A DNA stretch of 64,000 nucleotides from Frankia alni ACN14a (GTDB taxonomy: Bacteria; Actinomycetota; Actinomycetes; Frankiales; Frankiaceae). The DNA is taken from the NCBI RefSeq assembly GCF_000058485.1, contig NC_008278.1, forward strand, positions 5,078,962 to 5,142,961, in the 5' to 3' direction. The notes below the pieces were generated by a model that was given only the letters and a program-made list of their open reading frames with translations, did not search any database and had not been told where the DNA came from. How positions within the stretch are numbered: position 1 is the stretch's first letter; the number at the start of each line of letters is the position of its first letter. The position numbers and the translations under genes are program-made. Shown here in pieces: positions 49,028 to 58,431 of this stretch.

Positions 49028-52000
49028 TTGGCACTGGACCGCGTGGGTTCCGCCGCAGTGCTGCCCCACCCCGTACCCGCGCTGCCCTACCCTGTACCCG
49101 CACTGCCCCAGCCCGCACTGCCCCAGCCCGTGCTGCCTCGCCCGGTCGCGCGTCCCACCGGCGAGGACCCGGCCCGGGAGCCGGGCGCCGCGGAGGTATT
49201 CGTCGGGCGCCGGGAGGAGCTGGCGCTGCTGGCCCGGCTCGCGGCGCGGGCGGCGGCGGGGCGGCGCCAGGTCGCCGTCGTCTCCGGCGAGGCGGGGATC
49301 GGCAAGACGTACCTGTGCGAACGGGCGGCCGAGCAGGCCGAGCAGGCCGGTATGGCGGTCGAGTGGGGACGCTGCTGGCCCTACGGCGGCGCGCCGCCCC
49401 TGTGGCCCTGGCCCGCGCTGCTGGCCGCGGTGAGCGGCGCGCCGGGCGGCCATCCGCTGGCCGAGGGGCTTGGTGGCGCGTCGGCCGCACCCGAGCGGTT
49501 CACCCGCTTCCAGGCGGTCGCCGACCTGGTGACGCGGCGGCTGGCCGGCCGGCCCACCATGATCGTTTTGGACGATGTGCACGCCGCCGACGCCGACGCC
49601 CTGTTGCTGACCCGCTTCCTCGCCCGGGTGCTGGACCGGGTTCCGCTGCTGCTGGTCCTCACCCGCCGTCCCGACGGTCAGGGCGATCCGGCGCTGGCCC
49701 AGCTCGCCGCCGACGTGGAGCGGGAGGCGACGGTGCTCGCCCTGCGCCGGTTCACCCTCCCCGACGCGCAGGACTATCTCGCCGCGCACGGCCTGCACGA
49801 CCCGCCGGACGCCGACGCCCCTCCGCTCGGCGACGGCGACCCGATCGGTGCTGGGCATCGTCCGGGACAGGACCTGGCCCGGACGGTGCTCGCCATCACC
49901 GGCGGCAATCCGCTGTTCGTCAGCCGGGTCGTCGCGCACGGCTCCCCGCAGGCGGGTCTCGCCGGCGTGGAGCAGGCGGTGGCCGACAGCATCGGCCGGC
50001 TCGACGCGGACAGCCGCCGAACACTGGCCCTGGCCGCCGTGCTCGGCCGGACCGTGGCCGTCCACGACGTCGCCGCGCTGGCCGGTCGGCCCGTCCTCGT
50101 CGTCCTCGACGACCTCGCCGACGCGCGGCGGATCGGGCTCGTCGAGCCAGCGGGCACCGACCGCTTCCGGTTCGGGCACGACGTCATCCTCGGCGCCGCC
50201 GCCGCGACGCTGCGGCCACGGGAACGCCTGGACGCCCATGCCGCCGCCGCCGCTCTGCTCGGCGGATCGAACCGGGCGGACCGGCTGGCGCTACGCGCCC
50301 ATCACGCGTTGCAGGCGGCCGCCCGCTCCAGGCAGGACGCTCAGCGCGCCGTCGGAGCCTGCCGGGCGGCGGCCCGCTCCATGCGCCGCGGCTTCGACTA
50401 CCAGCAGGCTGCGGCGCTGCTCGACGCCGCCGTCGCCGTGTCCGATCCGTGGCCGGCCATGACGGGACGGGCCGCGCTGCTGGTCGAGCGGGCCGAGGCG
50501 ATCCTCGCCTGCGGCCGGCTGTCCGCCGCCCGCGACGCCTTCGCCCGCGCGGCCGAGGCCCTCGACGGAGCCGACGACCCGATCCTGCTGGCCCGCGCGG
50601 CGCTGGGCCTGGGTGGCGTCTGGCTCAACGAGCACCGCGATCCCGTCGACCGTCGACGCGTGCTGGCCCTGCAACGCAGCGCCCTCGACGCCCTGGCCGC
50701 AGCCGCGACGGCGGACGGCGGGGTGGCGGCGGACGGCAGACCATCGGCGGACGGCGAGGCGACGGGGGCGGGGGCGGGGGCGGCGAGTGTCCCGGCCCTG
50801 CGGCAGGTGGTGTCGCTGCGGGGGCGCCTGGCGGTCCGGCTCGCCGCCGAGTCGGTCTACGACGGCGCGACGCCCGCGCGGGCGCTGGCGGAACTCGCGG
50901 CGATCCGGGCGACGGGCGACGCCGCGGCCCTGGCGGAGGCGCTGTCGCTGACCCATCATGCGATGCTCGGACCCGAGCACAACCCGGTGAAGCTGGCCCT
51001 CGCGCAGGAGCTGCTCACGGTCGCCGCGAGCAGCGGGGACGGCATGCTGGCGCTGCTGGGACTGCTGTGGCGGACGGTGGACCTGTTCCACCTCGGCGAC
51101 GCGCGGGCCGAGCGGTCGCTCGCCGAGCTGCGGGCGCGGGCCGACGCCCTGGCCTGCCAGAGCGTCCTCTACATCGTCGCGGCGATGGACGTCATGCGGC
51201 TGGTGCGCGCGGGCCGGCTGGCGCAGGCGGAGGCCGCGGCCGGCACCTGCCTGGAGCTCGGCCTGGCCGTCGGGGACGCGGACGCCGAGGCGTTCTACGG
51301 CGCCCAGCTCGCCAGCATTCGCTGGATGCAGGGCCGCGACGGGGAGCTGCTCGACCTCGCGGCCGAGGCGGCCGCCTCCCCGACGCTCGCCGCGGGCGAC
51401 TTCGCCTTCGCCGCGGGCGCCGCGATGATGGCGGCCCGCGCCGGCCGGCTCGACGAGGCCCGCAGCGCGCTGCACCGGCTCGTCGCCGCCGGCGGCGGGC
51501 TGGCCGCCCTGCCCACGTCCAGCAGTTGGCTGACCGGAATGGTCGCCGTCGCCGAGGCCGCCTGCCTGCTCGACGAGCGGGCGATCGCGGAGCAGGTCCG
51601 TGGGCTCGTGGAACCGTTCGCCGACCTGCCCGTCATGCCGTCGCTCGCCGTCACCTGCTTCGGCTCCACCGAGCGAGCGCTCGGCCTGGTCGCCCTGGCG
51701 CTCGGCGACGCCGACGGGGCCGTGCGCCACCACGAACGCGCCGTGGCCGCGAGCCGGCGGTTCGGCAACCGGCCGGGCACCGCCCTGTCCCGCGTCGACC
51801 TCGCCGCCGCCCTGACCGCCCGGGCCGGCTCCGGGGACCGCGCGCGGGCGCGGACGCTCCTGGCCGCCGCGCACGCCGAGGCGGTGACGATGGACCTGTC
51901 GGTCCGCGCCGCCCAGTGGGCCGCCCTGCTGCACGCGGCCGACGCCTCCTCCTCCCCCGATGAGCCCGCGGCCGCCGATGCCGAGCCCGCCGGCGCCGAG

Positions 52001-52603
52001 CCCGCCGGCGCCGAGACGACCGCCGGGTCGTCGATCCCCACGACCGAGGCGGGGGGCGCCGGCCGCACGGGAACGTTGACACGTCAGGGCGACGGGTGGC
52101 TGCTGGCCGCAGACGGCCGGCAGCTGTTCCTGGGGGACCTGCAGGGGCTGCGCTATCTCGCGGTGCTGGTGGAACGCCCCGGCGAGGGGGTGACGGCGCT
52201 GGCCCTCTGCGGCGCGGTGCCGTTCGACGCCGGCCACCATGAGGTGGTTGACCGGCAGGCCCTGGACGCCTACCGGCGGCGGCTGCGCGAGCTCGACGAG
52301 GAGCGCCAGGACGCCGAGGCCGACGGCGACACCGACCGGGCCCGCGCACTCCAGGCCGACTGGGACGCCCTGACCGACCACCTGCGCACCGTCGCCGGCC
52401 TCGGCGGGCGCAGCCGGGCGTTCCACACCTCGGCCGAACGCGCCCGCACCGCCGTGCGCAAATCGGTCAGGCGCGCCCTGGACGCGATCACCGCCGCCGA
52501 TCCCGACCTCGGCGCCGAGCTGCAGGCCACCATCATCACCGGCCTGACCTGCCGCCACATCCCCGCGACAACCAGCCCACGCCACTGGACCGTCCGCCGC
52601 TGA
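49028..52603 (+). CDS. Large AAA-ATPase/TPR-type transcriptional regulator
   Basis: About 1,190 residues from TTG 49028 (GGGGAGAGGG upstream); the frame extends to 48833. A Pro/Leu repeat N-terminus leads to VFVGRREELALLARLAARAA (AAA_16 start), Walker A VVSGEAGIGKTYL and Walker B TMIVLDDVHAADADALLLTR. Then come a long helical, TPR-like region and a C-terminal module (LGDLQGLRYLAVLVERPGEG, ALDAYRRRLRELDEERQDAE, SAERARTAVRKSVRRALDAI), which I know from the C-terminus of related actinobacterial activators. No LuxR or SARP DNA-binding domain is seen at either end; that C-terminal module may be the DNA-binding part. Target genes unknown. Confidence 0.82.
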   Translation: MALDRVGSAAVLPHPVPALPYPVPALPQPALPQPVLPRPVARPTGEDPAREPGAAEVFVGRREELALLARLAARAAAGRRQVAVVSGEAGIGKTYLCERAAEQAEQAGMAVEWGRCWPYGGAPPLWPWPALLAAVSGAPGGHPLAEGLGGASAAPERFTRFQAVADLVTRRLAGRPTMIVLDDVHAADADALLLTRFLARVLDRVPLLLVLTRRPDGQGDPALAQLAADVEREATVLALRRFTLPDAQDYLAAHGLHDPPDADAPPLGDGDPIGAGHRPGQDLARTVLAITGGNPLFVSRVVAHGSPQAGLAGVEQAVADSIGRLDADSRRTLALAAVLGRTVAVHDVAALAGRPVLVVLDDLADARRIGLVEPAGTDRFRFGHDVILGAAAATLRPRERLDAHAAAAALLGGSNRADRLALRAHHALQAAARSRQDAQRAVGACRAAARSMRRGFDYQQAAALLDAAVAVSDPWPAMTGRAALLVERAEAILACGRLSAARDAFARAAEALDGADDPILLARAALGLGGVWLNEHRDPVDRRRVLALQRSALDALAAAATADGGVAADGRPSADGEATGAGAGAASVPALRQVVSLRGRLAVRLAAESVYDGATPARALAELAAIRATGDAAALAEALSLTHHAMLGPEHNPVKLALAQELLTVAASSGDGMLALLGLLWRTVDLFHLGDARAERSLAELRARADALACQSVLYIVAAMDVMRLVRAGRLAQAEAAAGTCLELGLAVGDADAEAFYGAQLASIRWMQGRDGELLDLAAEAAASPTLAAGDFAFAAGAAMMAARAGRLDEARSALHRLVAAGGGLAALPTSSSWLTGMVAVAEAACLLDERAIAEQVRGLVEPFADLPVMPSLAVTCFGSTERALGLVALALGDADGAVRHHERAVAASRRFGNRPGTALSRVDLAAALTARAGSGDRARARTLLAAAHAEAVTMDLSVRAAQWAALLHAADASSSPDEPAAADAEPAGAEPAGAETTAGSSIPTTEAGGAGRTGTLTRQGDGWLLAADGRQLFLGDLQGLRYLAVLVERPGEGVTALALCGAVPFDAGHHEVVDRQALDAYRRRLRELDEERQDAEADGDTDRARALQADWDALTDHLRTVAGLGGRSRAFHTSAERARTAVRKSVRRALDAITAADPDLGAELQATIITGLTCRHIPATTSPRHWTVRR
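49056..49145 (+). repeat. 15-bp in-frame repeats in the AAA regulator N-terminus
   Basis: Units such as CACTGCCCCAGCCCG at 49101 and 49116, with diverged copies before and after (back to about 49056). They encode PALPQ/PVLPR pentapeptides in what is probably a disordered N-terminal extension. Confidence 0.7.
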
Positions 52604-52672
52604 CCGGTCGGCGAAGCCTGCGTGACCGCCAGGTGAGCAAGCCCACCTGTGACCAGATGGAACAGACTCTTT

Positions 52673-53437
52673 CTAGCGCACCTGCTCGGTGGGGCGGATG
52701 AGCATCTCGTTGACGGCGACGCGGCGGGGGCGGGTCACGATGTAGGCGATCGCGTCGGCGATGTCGTCCGCCTGGAGTTTCTCGACGTCAGCGAAGACGC
52801 GCATCGCCGTCTCGCGGATCTCCTCGCGCAGGTGGTCGGCCAGCTCGGTCACGACCGCGCCGGGCTCGACCACGGACACCCGCACGCGTCGTTCCGTGAC
52901 CTCCTGACGCAGCGACTCGGTGAAGGCGTTCACGCCGAACTTGGTCAGGTTGTAGACGCCGGAGTTCGGCGTCGCCCGCCGGCCCGCCACGGAGCTGATG
53001 TTGACCAGGTCCGCCACGTTGCGGGGGCCGGAGTCGGCTGCGGTGAGCAGGTGGGGCAGCGCGGCGTGCGCGACGTACAACAGGCCCTGCAGGTTGAGCG
53101 CGACCATTCGGTCCCACTCGGCGGTGGGTGCGTCGACGATCGGGCCGAGCAGCATGACCCCGGCGTTGTTCACGACGGTGTCAAGGCGGCCGAGTTCGGC
53201 GACGGTCCGCTCGACCGCGTCGATCGCCTGCCGCTGGTCGGTGATATCGGTACCGACGACGAGAGCCCGCCCGCCCTCGCCCTGAATCTCGGCGGCGAGC
53301 TGCTCCAGCCGGTCCTTGCGGCGCGCGACGAGCGCGACCGCCGCACCCCGGCGGGCCAGCTCCCGACCGGTCGCGGCCCCGATGCCGCTGCTCGCCCCGG
53401 TCACGAACGCGACGGTGCCGGTCAAATCCTCAGCCAT
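52673..53437 (-). CDS. Short-chain dehydrogenase/reductase (YdfG-like)
   Basis: 254 residues; of two adjacent ATGs the second (53437) is at the better distance from AGGAGG. Motifs: VAFVTGASSGIGAATGRELA, ALVARRKDRLE (Arg residues favouring NADPH), NNAGVMLLG, VNISSVAGRR with catalytic Ser, and YNLTKFGVNA (Tyr-x-x-x-Lys). YdfG-like proteins act on 3-hydroxy acids, but many relatives are uncharacterised. It stands alone, converging on the large regulator. Confidence 0.92.
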   Translation of the reverse strand: MAEDLTGTVAFVTGASSGIGAATGRELARRGAAVALVARRKDRLEQLAAEIQGEGGRALVVGTDITDQRQAIDAVERTVAELGRLDTVVNNAGVMLLGPIVDAPTAEWDRMVALNLQGLLYVAHAALPHLLTAADSGPRNVADLVNISSVAGRRATPNSGVYNLTKFGVNAFTESLRQEVTERRVRVSVVEPGAVVTELADHLREEIRETAMRVFADVEKLQADDIADAIAYIVTRPRRVAVNEMLIRPTEQVR

Positions 53438-53512
53438 CATGTCCTCCTGCGCCTGCTCGCTGGCACGCATTCGTGCTCGACGAGGACGCTATTGCTTCGA
53501 GTGCGCACCAGG

Positions 53513-53752
53513 TCAAACGCCGGCGGCGCCGGTAGGCGTGTCGGGGGATTCGCGCCCTGGTCCGCCGCCGTGCCGCGGGTCCTCGACTCGCGTTCCTCTG
53601 ACCCGCCAGGTCGGGCCCGCCGCGAAGTCCCCCGACGCGCTGAAGAACGTCCTGAACCACGGGCCGTCGCAATGGGCGTCGAACGCGGGCACGTCGTTAC
53701 ACGCCTCGTGGAATGGGAAGCCTTCCTCCTGCGCCTGCCGGACGTTACGCAT
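53513..53752 (-). CDS. Candidate short ORF or gene remnant
   Basis: The minus frame from ATG 53752 gives 79 residues whose first part looks protein-like (MRNVRQAQEEGFPFHEACND, then a stretch with FRTFFSASGDF), while the rest is Arg/Gly/Pro-rich. No ribosome site is seen. It fills a 405-base gap between the SDR and the methyltransferase. It may be a remnant or chance. Confidence 0.2.
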   Translation of the reverse strand: MRNVRQAQEEGFPFHEACNDVPAFDAHCDGPWFRTFFSASGDFAAGPTWRVRGTRVEDPRHGGGPGRESPDTPTGAAGV

Positions 53753-53842
53753 GCGTGCCGGTGAGGAAGTTGGTTCTTCGGGCGCGCGTCGGGTCAACGC
53801 CGGGGATGCTGTCCCCCGAAAGGAGCCGCGGCGCACGTCAGG

Positions 53843-54604
53843 TCATTGCGGGCGGCGGGCCTCGATGAGGAAGCGGGTGGTGCGGGCGGTGAACGGACCG
53901 GTCGTGCGGATCCGCTCGTGCAGCTCGGCGAGGCGCCCGCGGTACCGCTCGACGGTGAACCCGGGAACGATCCAGATCACCTTCCGCAGGAAATAGACGA
54001 CGGCGCCGACGTCGCGGAACTCGGTGTGCAGCGTTTCCATCCGCAGGTCGACGACCTCCAGTCCGGCGGCCCGGGCGGCGTCGCGCGCGCCGTCGGGATG
54101 GCGCCGGCCACGCACCGCGGCCGGCTGGGGCCCGAGGAAGTACTCGGTCAGCTCGCCGACGCTGGCCGGGCCGACCTGCTGGGACAGGTAGCCGCCGCCG
54201 GGGCGCAACACCCGGGCGATCTCCGGCCAGCAGGTCGCCAGCGGGTGCCGGCTGACGACGAGGTCGAACGTCGCGTCGGCGAACGGCAGGGTGTGATCAC
54301 TGTCCGCGGCGACGACAGGGACGCCACGGGGGCGCAGCAGCGCCGTCGCCCTCGCGATGTTCGGCGGCCAGGACTCGACGGCGACCGTGCGCCGCGCCAG
54401 GTGCGCGACCCCGGCGAGCACCTCACCGCCGCCGGTCTGCACGTCGAGGGCCGCGTCGGCGCGGGCCATCCGCTCGCCCAGCAGGCGGGCATACCCCCAC
54501 GACGGCCGCTGCTCGCTGGCCCGGCCGTCCAACCAGGAGAAGTCCCAGCCGTCGACGGGCACCGCCGCTGCCTCGTCGACCAGCTCCTCGAATCCCCGTG
54601 GCAT
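53843..54604 (-). CDS. SAM-dependent methyltransferase (class I)
   Basis: 253 residues from ATG 54604; the frame continues upstream only through repeat DNA. ALDVQTGGGEVLAGVAHLAR replaces the usual glycine motif I (VQTGGGE). Motif II is VAVESWPPNIARA, then VVAADSDHTLPFADATFDLV and VSRHPLATCWPEIARVLRPG (typical Methyltransf_11 segment). The C-terminal part (VIWIVPGFTVERYRGRLAEL) is family-specific. Substrate unknown; relatives are annotated only as class I methyltransferases. Confidence 0.9.
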   Translation of the reverse strand: MPRGFEELVDEAAAVPVDGWDFSWLDGRASEQRPSWGYARLLGERMARADAALDVQTGGGEVLAGVAHLARRTVAVESWPPNIARATALLRPRGVPVVAADSDHTLPFADATFDLVVSRHPLATCWPEIARVLRPGGGYLSQQVGPASVGELTEYFLGPQPAAVRGRRHPDGARDAARAAGLEVVDLRMETLHTEFRDVGAVVYFLRKVIWIVPGFTVERYRGRLAELHERIRTTGPFTARTTRFLIEARRPQ

Positions 54605-54686
54605 CGCCCGATCGTGGCAGACAGCTCGACCGCTGACGACCGAGTTTCCGCCGTCACCGATCTCACCCGCAGCGGCCCACAACCAC

Positions 54687-54766
54687 GGCCACGGCCACGG
54701 GCACGGGCACGGCCCGACCATGCGGCCACGGCCACGGGCACGGCCCGACCATGCGGCCACGGCCGG
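54687..54766. repeat. Tandem repeat of 31-37 bp upstream of the methyltransferase
   Basis: The unit beginning GGCCACGGCCACGGGCACG and ending CCGACCATGC occurs at 54687-54723 (with a 6-base internal duplication) and 54724-54754, with a partial third copy from 54755. It lies between the methyltransferase and LLM genes and contains further CACGGC and CACGGG sub-repeats. Confidence 0.85.
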
Positions 54767-54810
54767 ACCCACGAACCGGCGGTGCCGCGCAACCGCCGGA
54801 CGGTGGCCGG

Positions 54811-55689
54811 TCAGTCGCGGCGCAGTGCGGCGATCACCGGGGCGAACGCCTCCAGCGCGGGCTGCAGGACGGTGACGTAGGTGATGCCGAACCGTTCACG
54901 CAGGCCGCGCACCTGGTCGGCGATCTCGTCGACGGTGCCGACCAGCAGCGCCGGGACCGTGGGGATCTCCTCGGCACTCAGGTACGGCAGCCGGGACGCC
55001 CAGGCGGCCAGTGCCGCCTCCCGGTCGTCGGTGACGGCGACATCCTGGACGAGCAGGTTGCGCTCCACCTCGCCGGCCCGGTCGCCGGCGACCTTCTCGA
55101 AGAACGCGATCCGCTCGGCGAACGCGGGGCCGGACAGCAGCCGCAGGTTCGCCGGGTTCGCCGGGTCGGCGGCGCCGCCGGTGAACGCGGCGACGTTCGC
55201 CCGACGCGCCGCCAGGGTGAGCATCCGGTCCCCGTTGCAGCCGACGACCAGCGGCACCGGCCGCTGCACCGGCTGCGGCGCATGGGCGGGGTCGCCCAGC
55301 GCGCCGTACACCGCGTCGATGACCCGCTCGAGGGTGTCGACGCGGTCCCGCGCGGTGCCGAACGGGATGCCGGCGGCGGCGAACTCCTCGGCGACGTAAC
55401 CCGTGCCGACGCCGAGCTCCAGGCGCCCCGCCGTCAACACGTCGGTGGTCGCCACCTCGCGGGCCAGCAGCACCGGACTGTAGAAGGCCGCGTTGAGGAC
55501 GAAGGTGCCCAGCCGCAGGCCGGTGGCGGCCCCGGCCGCAACCAGCGCGGGGAACGGTGCGGGCAACCCGAGGTGGTCGGGGATGAGCAGCACGTCGTAG
55601 CCCAGCTCCTCGGCCCGGCGGGCAGCCGTCGACCACTCCCCCGGCGCCGAGACCGCGAGCATGTTCACCCCGAACCGGAACGGCCGCAC
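54811..55689 (-). CDS. Luciferase-like F420/FMN-dependent oxidoreductase (LLM class)
   Basis: 292 residues from GTG 55689. TIM-barrel LLM signatures: FRFGVNMLAVSAPGEWSTAA, ARRAEELGYDVLLIPDHLGL, GLRLGTFVLNAAFYSPVLLA, and ATTDVLTAGRLELGVGTGYV ending in EEF. VPLVVGCNGDRMLTLAARRA and the C-terminal ITYVTVLQPALEAFAPVIAA are also typical. Actinobacterial members of this sub-type are usually F420-dependent. The reaction is unknown. Downstream gene is the methyltransferase, separated by repeats. Confidence 0.92.
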   Translation of the reverse strand: MRPFRFGVNMLAVSAPGEWSTAARRAEELGYDVLLIPDHLGLPAPFPALVAAGAATGLRLGTFVLNAAFYSPVLLAREVATTDVLTAGRLELGVGTGYVAEEFAAAGIPFGTARDRVDTLERVIDAVYGALGDPAHAPQPVQRPVPLVVGCNGDRMLTLAARRANVAAFTGGAADPANPANLRLLSGPAFAERIAFFEKVAGDRAGEVERNLLVQDVAVTDDREAALAAWASRLPYLSAEEIPTVPALLVGTVDEIADQVRGLRERFGITYVTVLQPALEAFAPVIAALRRD

Positions 55690-55898
55690 GGTCGACTCCC
55701 CCTCTGGCGAGCCTGCCGTCGTCGCGCCGGTTCCCGGGGCTCCCCGCCTGCGCATCCACACCGATCGGCAGCGTCACGATCATCCTACTGCGCCGACGAC
55801 CGCAGCATGATCGTCTCCTGTCGTGGCCCGACAGGAGCGCTCACCGCATCACGTCCGAAAAAGACCGAGAGCGGCCAGGCGCGGTGTTCTATGGAGTC

Positions 55899-56564
55899 GT
55901 GACAGCGACCCGGCCCGCCCGCACGCGGCCGTGGGTACGGCGGCTTCGCGCCGTCGCCGCCGTCGCCGGTGTGGCGGCCGCCCCGGTCGCCGTCGCCGAG
56001 GCGCTGCACTGGCGGGCGTCGCGCCAGCTCCGCGGCCGTGGGCGCGGTCTGCCCGCGAGACGGGGCGCTCAGGCGGTCGTCGTCCTCGGTTTCCCGTCGA
56101 CCCGTGCGGGCACTCTGCATCCGCTCCAACGCTGGCGCACCGAGATCGGGGTGCGTTCGCTCGCTCCGGACGCGGGCAGCCGGCTGATCTTCACCGGCGG
56201 CGGGCCGCCCGGCGCGGTGACCGAGGCGGAGGCCATGGCCGGGTACGCCCGCGATGCGCTCGGCGTGCCCGCGGAGAAGATCCGGCTGGAGACCTCGGCC
56301 CGCAACACCTGGGAGAACATCACGTTCGCACTGCCGTTCGTCGAGTCCGCGGACACGGTCGCGATCGCCTCGGATCCGCTGCACGCGGCGCGCGGACGCC
56401 GGTATCTGCGCCGGCTGCGGCCCGAGCTCGCCGCCCGGGTCGTCGCCACCGACGACTACCGGTTCCTCGACCACTGGTGGCTCAAACTGCCCATCGCCGG
56501 CTACGAGATCGCCCGGGCCGCGGTGCGCGTGGCCCAGCGCCTCGCACCGGCGCGGGCGGCCTGA
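55899..56564 (+). CDS. DUF218 (YdcF/SanA-like) protein
   Basis: About 221 residues; GTG 55899 has GGAG just upstream, and an ATG at 55884 is also possible. A single N-terminal hydrophobic helix (VAAVAGVAAAPVAVAEALHW) anchors the protein. DUF218 motifs are AQAVVVLGFPSTRAGTLHPL, LIFTGGGPPG, EAEAMAGYARDALGVP and LETSARNTWENITFALPFV, then VAIASDPLHAARGRRYLRRL. The family is linked to cell-envelope permeability and vancomycin tolerance in other bacteria. Followed 27 bases later by the S4-domain gene. Confidence 0.9.
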   Translation: MTATRPARTRPWVRRLRAVAAVAGVAAAPVAVAEALHWRASRQLRGRGRGLPARRGAQAVVVLGFPSTRAGTLHPLQRWRTEIGVRSLAPDAGSRLIFTGGGPPGAVTEAEAMAGYARDALGVPAEKIRLETSARNTWENITFALPFVESADTVAIASDPLHAARGRRYLRRLRPELAARVVATDDYRFLDHWWLKLPIAGYEIARAAVRVAQRLAPARAA

Positions 56565-56591
56565 CGTCACCCGGGTTCGTAGAGTCGCGCC

Positions 56592-56984
56592 ATGACACCG
56601 CCGGAGGACTCGGTCCGGGCCGATACGTGGATCTGGTGCGTGCGGCTTGTCAAGACGCGCTCGCAGGCGACGGAGGCCTGCCGGGCCGGGCACGTCCGGC
56701 TCAACGGCGAGCGGATCAAACCCGCGCACCTGGTCCGTGCGGGCGATGAGATCCGGTTCCGGCTGGCCGGTCGGGAGCGGATCGTCATCATCACGAAGGT
56801 GCTGCGCAAGCGGGTCGGGGCGCCGGTCGCGGCCGAGTGCTTCGTCGACCACAGCCCCCCGGTGCCGCGCGACCCGACTCCAGCGGTGGCCGTGCGCGAC
56901 CGGGGCGCCGGCCGACCGACCAAGCGCGACCGCCGGGTGCTCGAACGGCTGCGCGACCAGCCCCGCCCGCCGGGGCCGCTCTGA
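56592..56984 (+). CDS. S4-domain RNA-binding protein (Hsp15-like)
   Basis: A 130-residue protein with an N-terminal S4 domain: VRADTWIWCVRLVKTRSQAT and ACRAGHVRLNGERIKPAHLV, followed by AGDEIRFRL and VIITKVLRKRVG. The C-terminal 45 residues are basic (PTKRDRRVLERLR). Hsp15-like proteins bind stalled 50S subunits. It may be co-transcribed with DUF218. Confidence 0.92.
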   Translation: MTPPEDSVRADTWIWCVRLVKTRSQATEACRAGHVRLNGERIKPAHLVRAGDEIRFRLAGRERIVIITKVLRKRVGAPVAAECFVDHSPPVPRDPTPAVAVRDRGAGRPTKRDRRVLERLRDQPRPPGPL

Positions 56985-57070
56985 CCGTCCGGCGGCCCCG
57001 ACCGTCCGGACGATCGGCGGCCCCGGACGATCGGCGGCCCTGGCAGGTAGGCGGGCCCGGCAGGTCGAGG

Positions 57071-58363
57071 TCAGGCGTCCCGGCAGGCGGCGGGCTCGGC
57101 CGCGGGGTTCGTCGTGGCGAGCTCGCCGGCCACCGCCTTGATGTTCGCCCGCTGGAGATCCGGCAGCGTGGCGACGGGCGGGTAGCCGGGATGGTTCCGT
57201 TCGATCACGGCGATGATCGAGTCCTGTTCGGCCGGGGTGACGGTCGCGCCGCCGGGTGAGGCCGGGGCGATCGCCGCCCGGACCAGCTCACGGAACTGGT
57301 GCAGGTAGGACCGCTGCCGGGCGATGAGGTCGGCCGGGCGCCCGGGCCCACCGTGACCGGGGTGAAGGGTCACCGCCTGCGGGAATCGGGCCTGCACCTG
57401 GTCGAGTTCGCCGAGCCAGCCGCAGGTGTGGCCCTCGATGAGGGCCGGGGTGGCGCCGTTGGAGACGAGGTCACCGACGAACAGGTCGCCGGTGGCCGGG
57501 ACGTAGTAGACGGTCGCGTCGCTCGACTCGCCGGCGCCGAACTCGGCGGTGCGCACCTGGGTGCCGCCCACGTCGACCGTCGCACCCGGCGCGACGACGT
57601 GGTCGGGCAGGGTCAGCCGAGCCGCATAGTCCGAGTGGGGCAGGGCCCGGGTCTGGTCGTAGTAGCCGAGGGGATCGGTGCGCATGACGGCCACGGTGGC
57701 CTGGGAGGCGTAGACCGGCGCCGTCGGGAAGGCCTGGTGCAGCACGCCGATCCCGCCCACGTGGTCGGGGTGCGGATGGGTGATCAGGATCGCGGCCACC
57801 GGCTGGCCCGTGCGGCGGATGGCGGCCACGGCCTGCCGCGCGTCGGTGAGGGATCGCCCGGTGTCCACGACGAGCAGGCCGGCCGAGGTCCGCAGCCAGA
57901 GCGTGTTGACGGACCCCGGGTTCGGCGAGGCGTACCGCCCGACCTGACCCGCTCCTGCCGCCGAACCCGCTACCACCGCACCTGCTCCCGCCGATCTGGC
58001 CGGGGCCGCCGGCGTCGCCCGGGCCGGACCGTCCGCGCTCGCGCAGCCCGCGGCCAGCGCGACGGCGCAGCCCAGCGCCACCGCACCGGCGGACCAGCGG
58101 GACCGGCCGCGGCCGGCACGACGGCGTCCGCGCAGACCGGGCACCCGCCGCCACCAGGAGTGCTCCACCGGCTGCGCGGTAAGCCCCACCAGCCATGCGG
58201 TAAGCCCCACCGGCCGCGCGGCGTGCCCCGCGGGGCGCCGGGTGTGTCCCGCGGGGCACTGGGTGTGTCCCGCGGGGCACCGCCCGGTGTCACCAGGGGG
58301 CGGCCCGGTGTGCTCCGTCCGCGTCCGCGGCCGGCGCCCTCGTCGTCCTGTGTCGATCGCCAT
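57071..58363 (-). CDS. Metallo-beta-lactamase-fold hydrolase, exported, with repeat N-terminus
   Basis: Up to 430 residues. The zinc site ILITHPHPDHVGGIGVLHQA (HxHxDH) is followed by FVGDLVSNGATP (Asp bridging position) and TLHPGHGGPG (His). A lipobox-like ALGCAVALAAGCASADG lies near residue 105. The first 65 residues are 7-residue repeats (PAGHTQC, PVGLTAW) encoded by a 21-bp array, so the true start is uncertain; GTG 58168 would place a normal signal peptide before the lipobox. It is probably a membrane-anchored hydrolase. It is divergent from the DHA2 exporter with a palindrome between. Confidence 0.88.
   Translation of the reverse strand: MAIDTGRRGRRPRTRTEHTGPPPGDTGRCPAGHTQCPAGHTRRPAGHAARPVGLTAWLVGLTAQPVEHSWWRRVPGLRGRRRAGRGRSRWSAGAVALGCAVALAAGCASADGPARATPAAPARSAGAGAVVAGSAAGAGQVGRYASPNPGSVNTLWLRTSAGLLVVDTGRSLTDARQAVAAIRRTGQPVAAILITHPHPDHVGGIGVLHQAFPTAPVYASQATVAVMRTDPLGYYDQTRALPHSDYAARLTLPDHVVAPGATVDVGGTQVRTAEFGAGESSDATVYYVPATGDLFVGDLVSNGATPALIEGHTCGWLGELDQVQARFPQAVTLHPGHGGPGRPADLIARQRSYLHQFRELVRAAIAPASPGGATVTPAEQDSIIAVIERNHPGYPPVATLPDLQRANIKAVAGELATTNPAAEPAACRDA
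58159..58283 (-). repeat. 21-bp in-frame tandem array, about six units
   Basis: Plus-strand units start every 21 bases at about 58159, 58180, 58201, 58221, 58242 and 58263 (for example the unit ending GTCCCGCGGGGCAC). They code for heptapeptides in the N-terminal extension of the metallo-hydrolase if translation begins at 58363. Confidence 0.85.
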
Positions 58364-58431
58364 CGTCGTCCCGTCGAGGTCGGGCGGCCGCTCCGACCAG
58401 GCCGGAGGGACCGCAGGCGGCTCCGATGCGA

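Noticed and set aside
48778-51963. 1,061-codon plus ORF overlapping the large regulator
   Set aside because: Out-of-frame Arg/Gly shadow of the AAA regulator.
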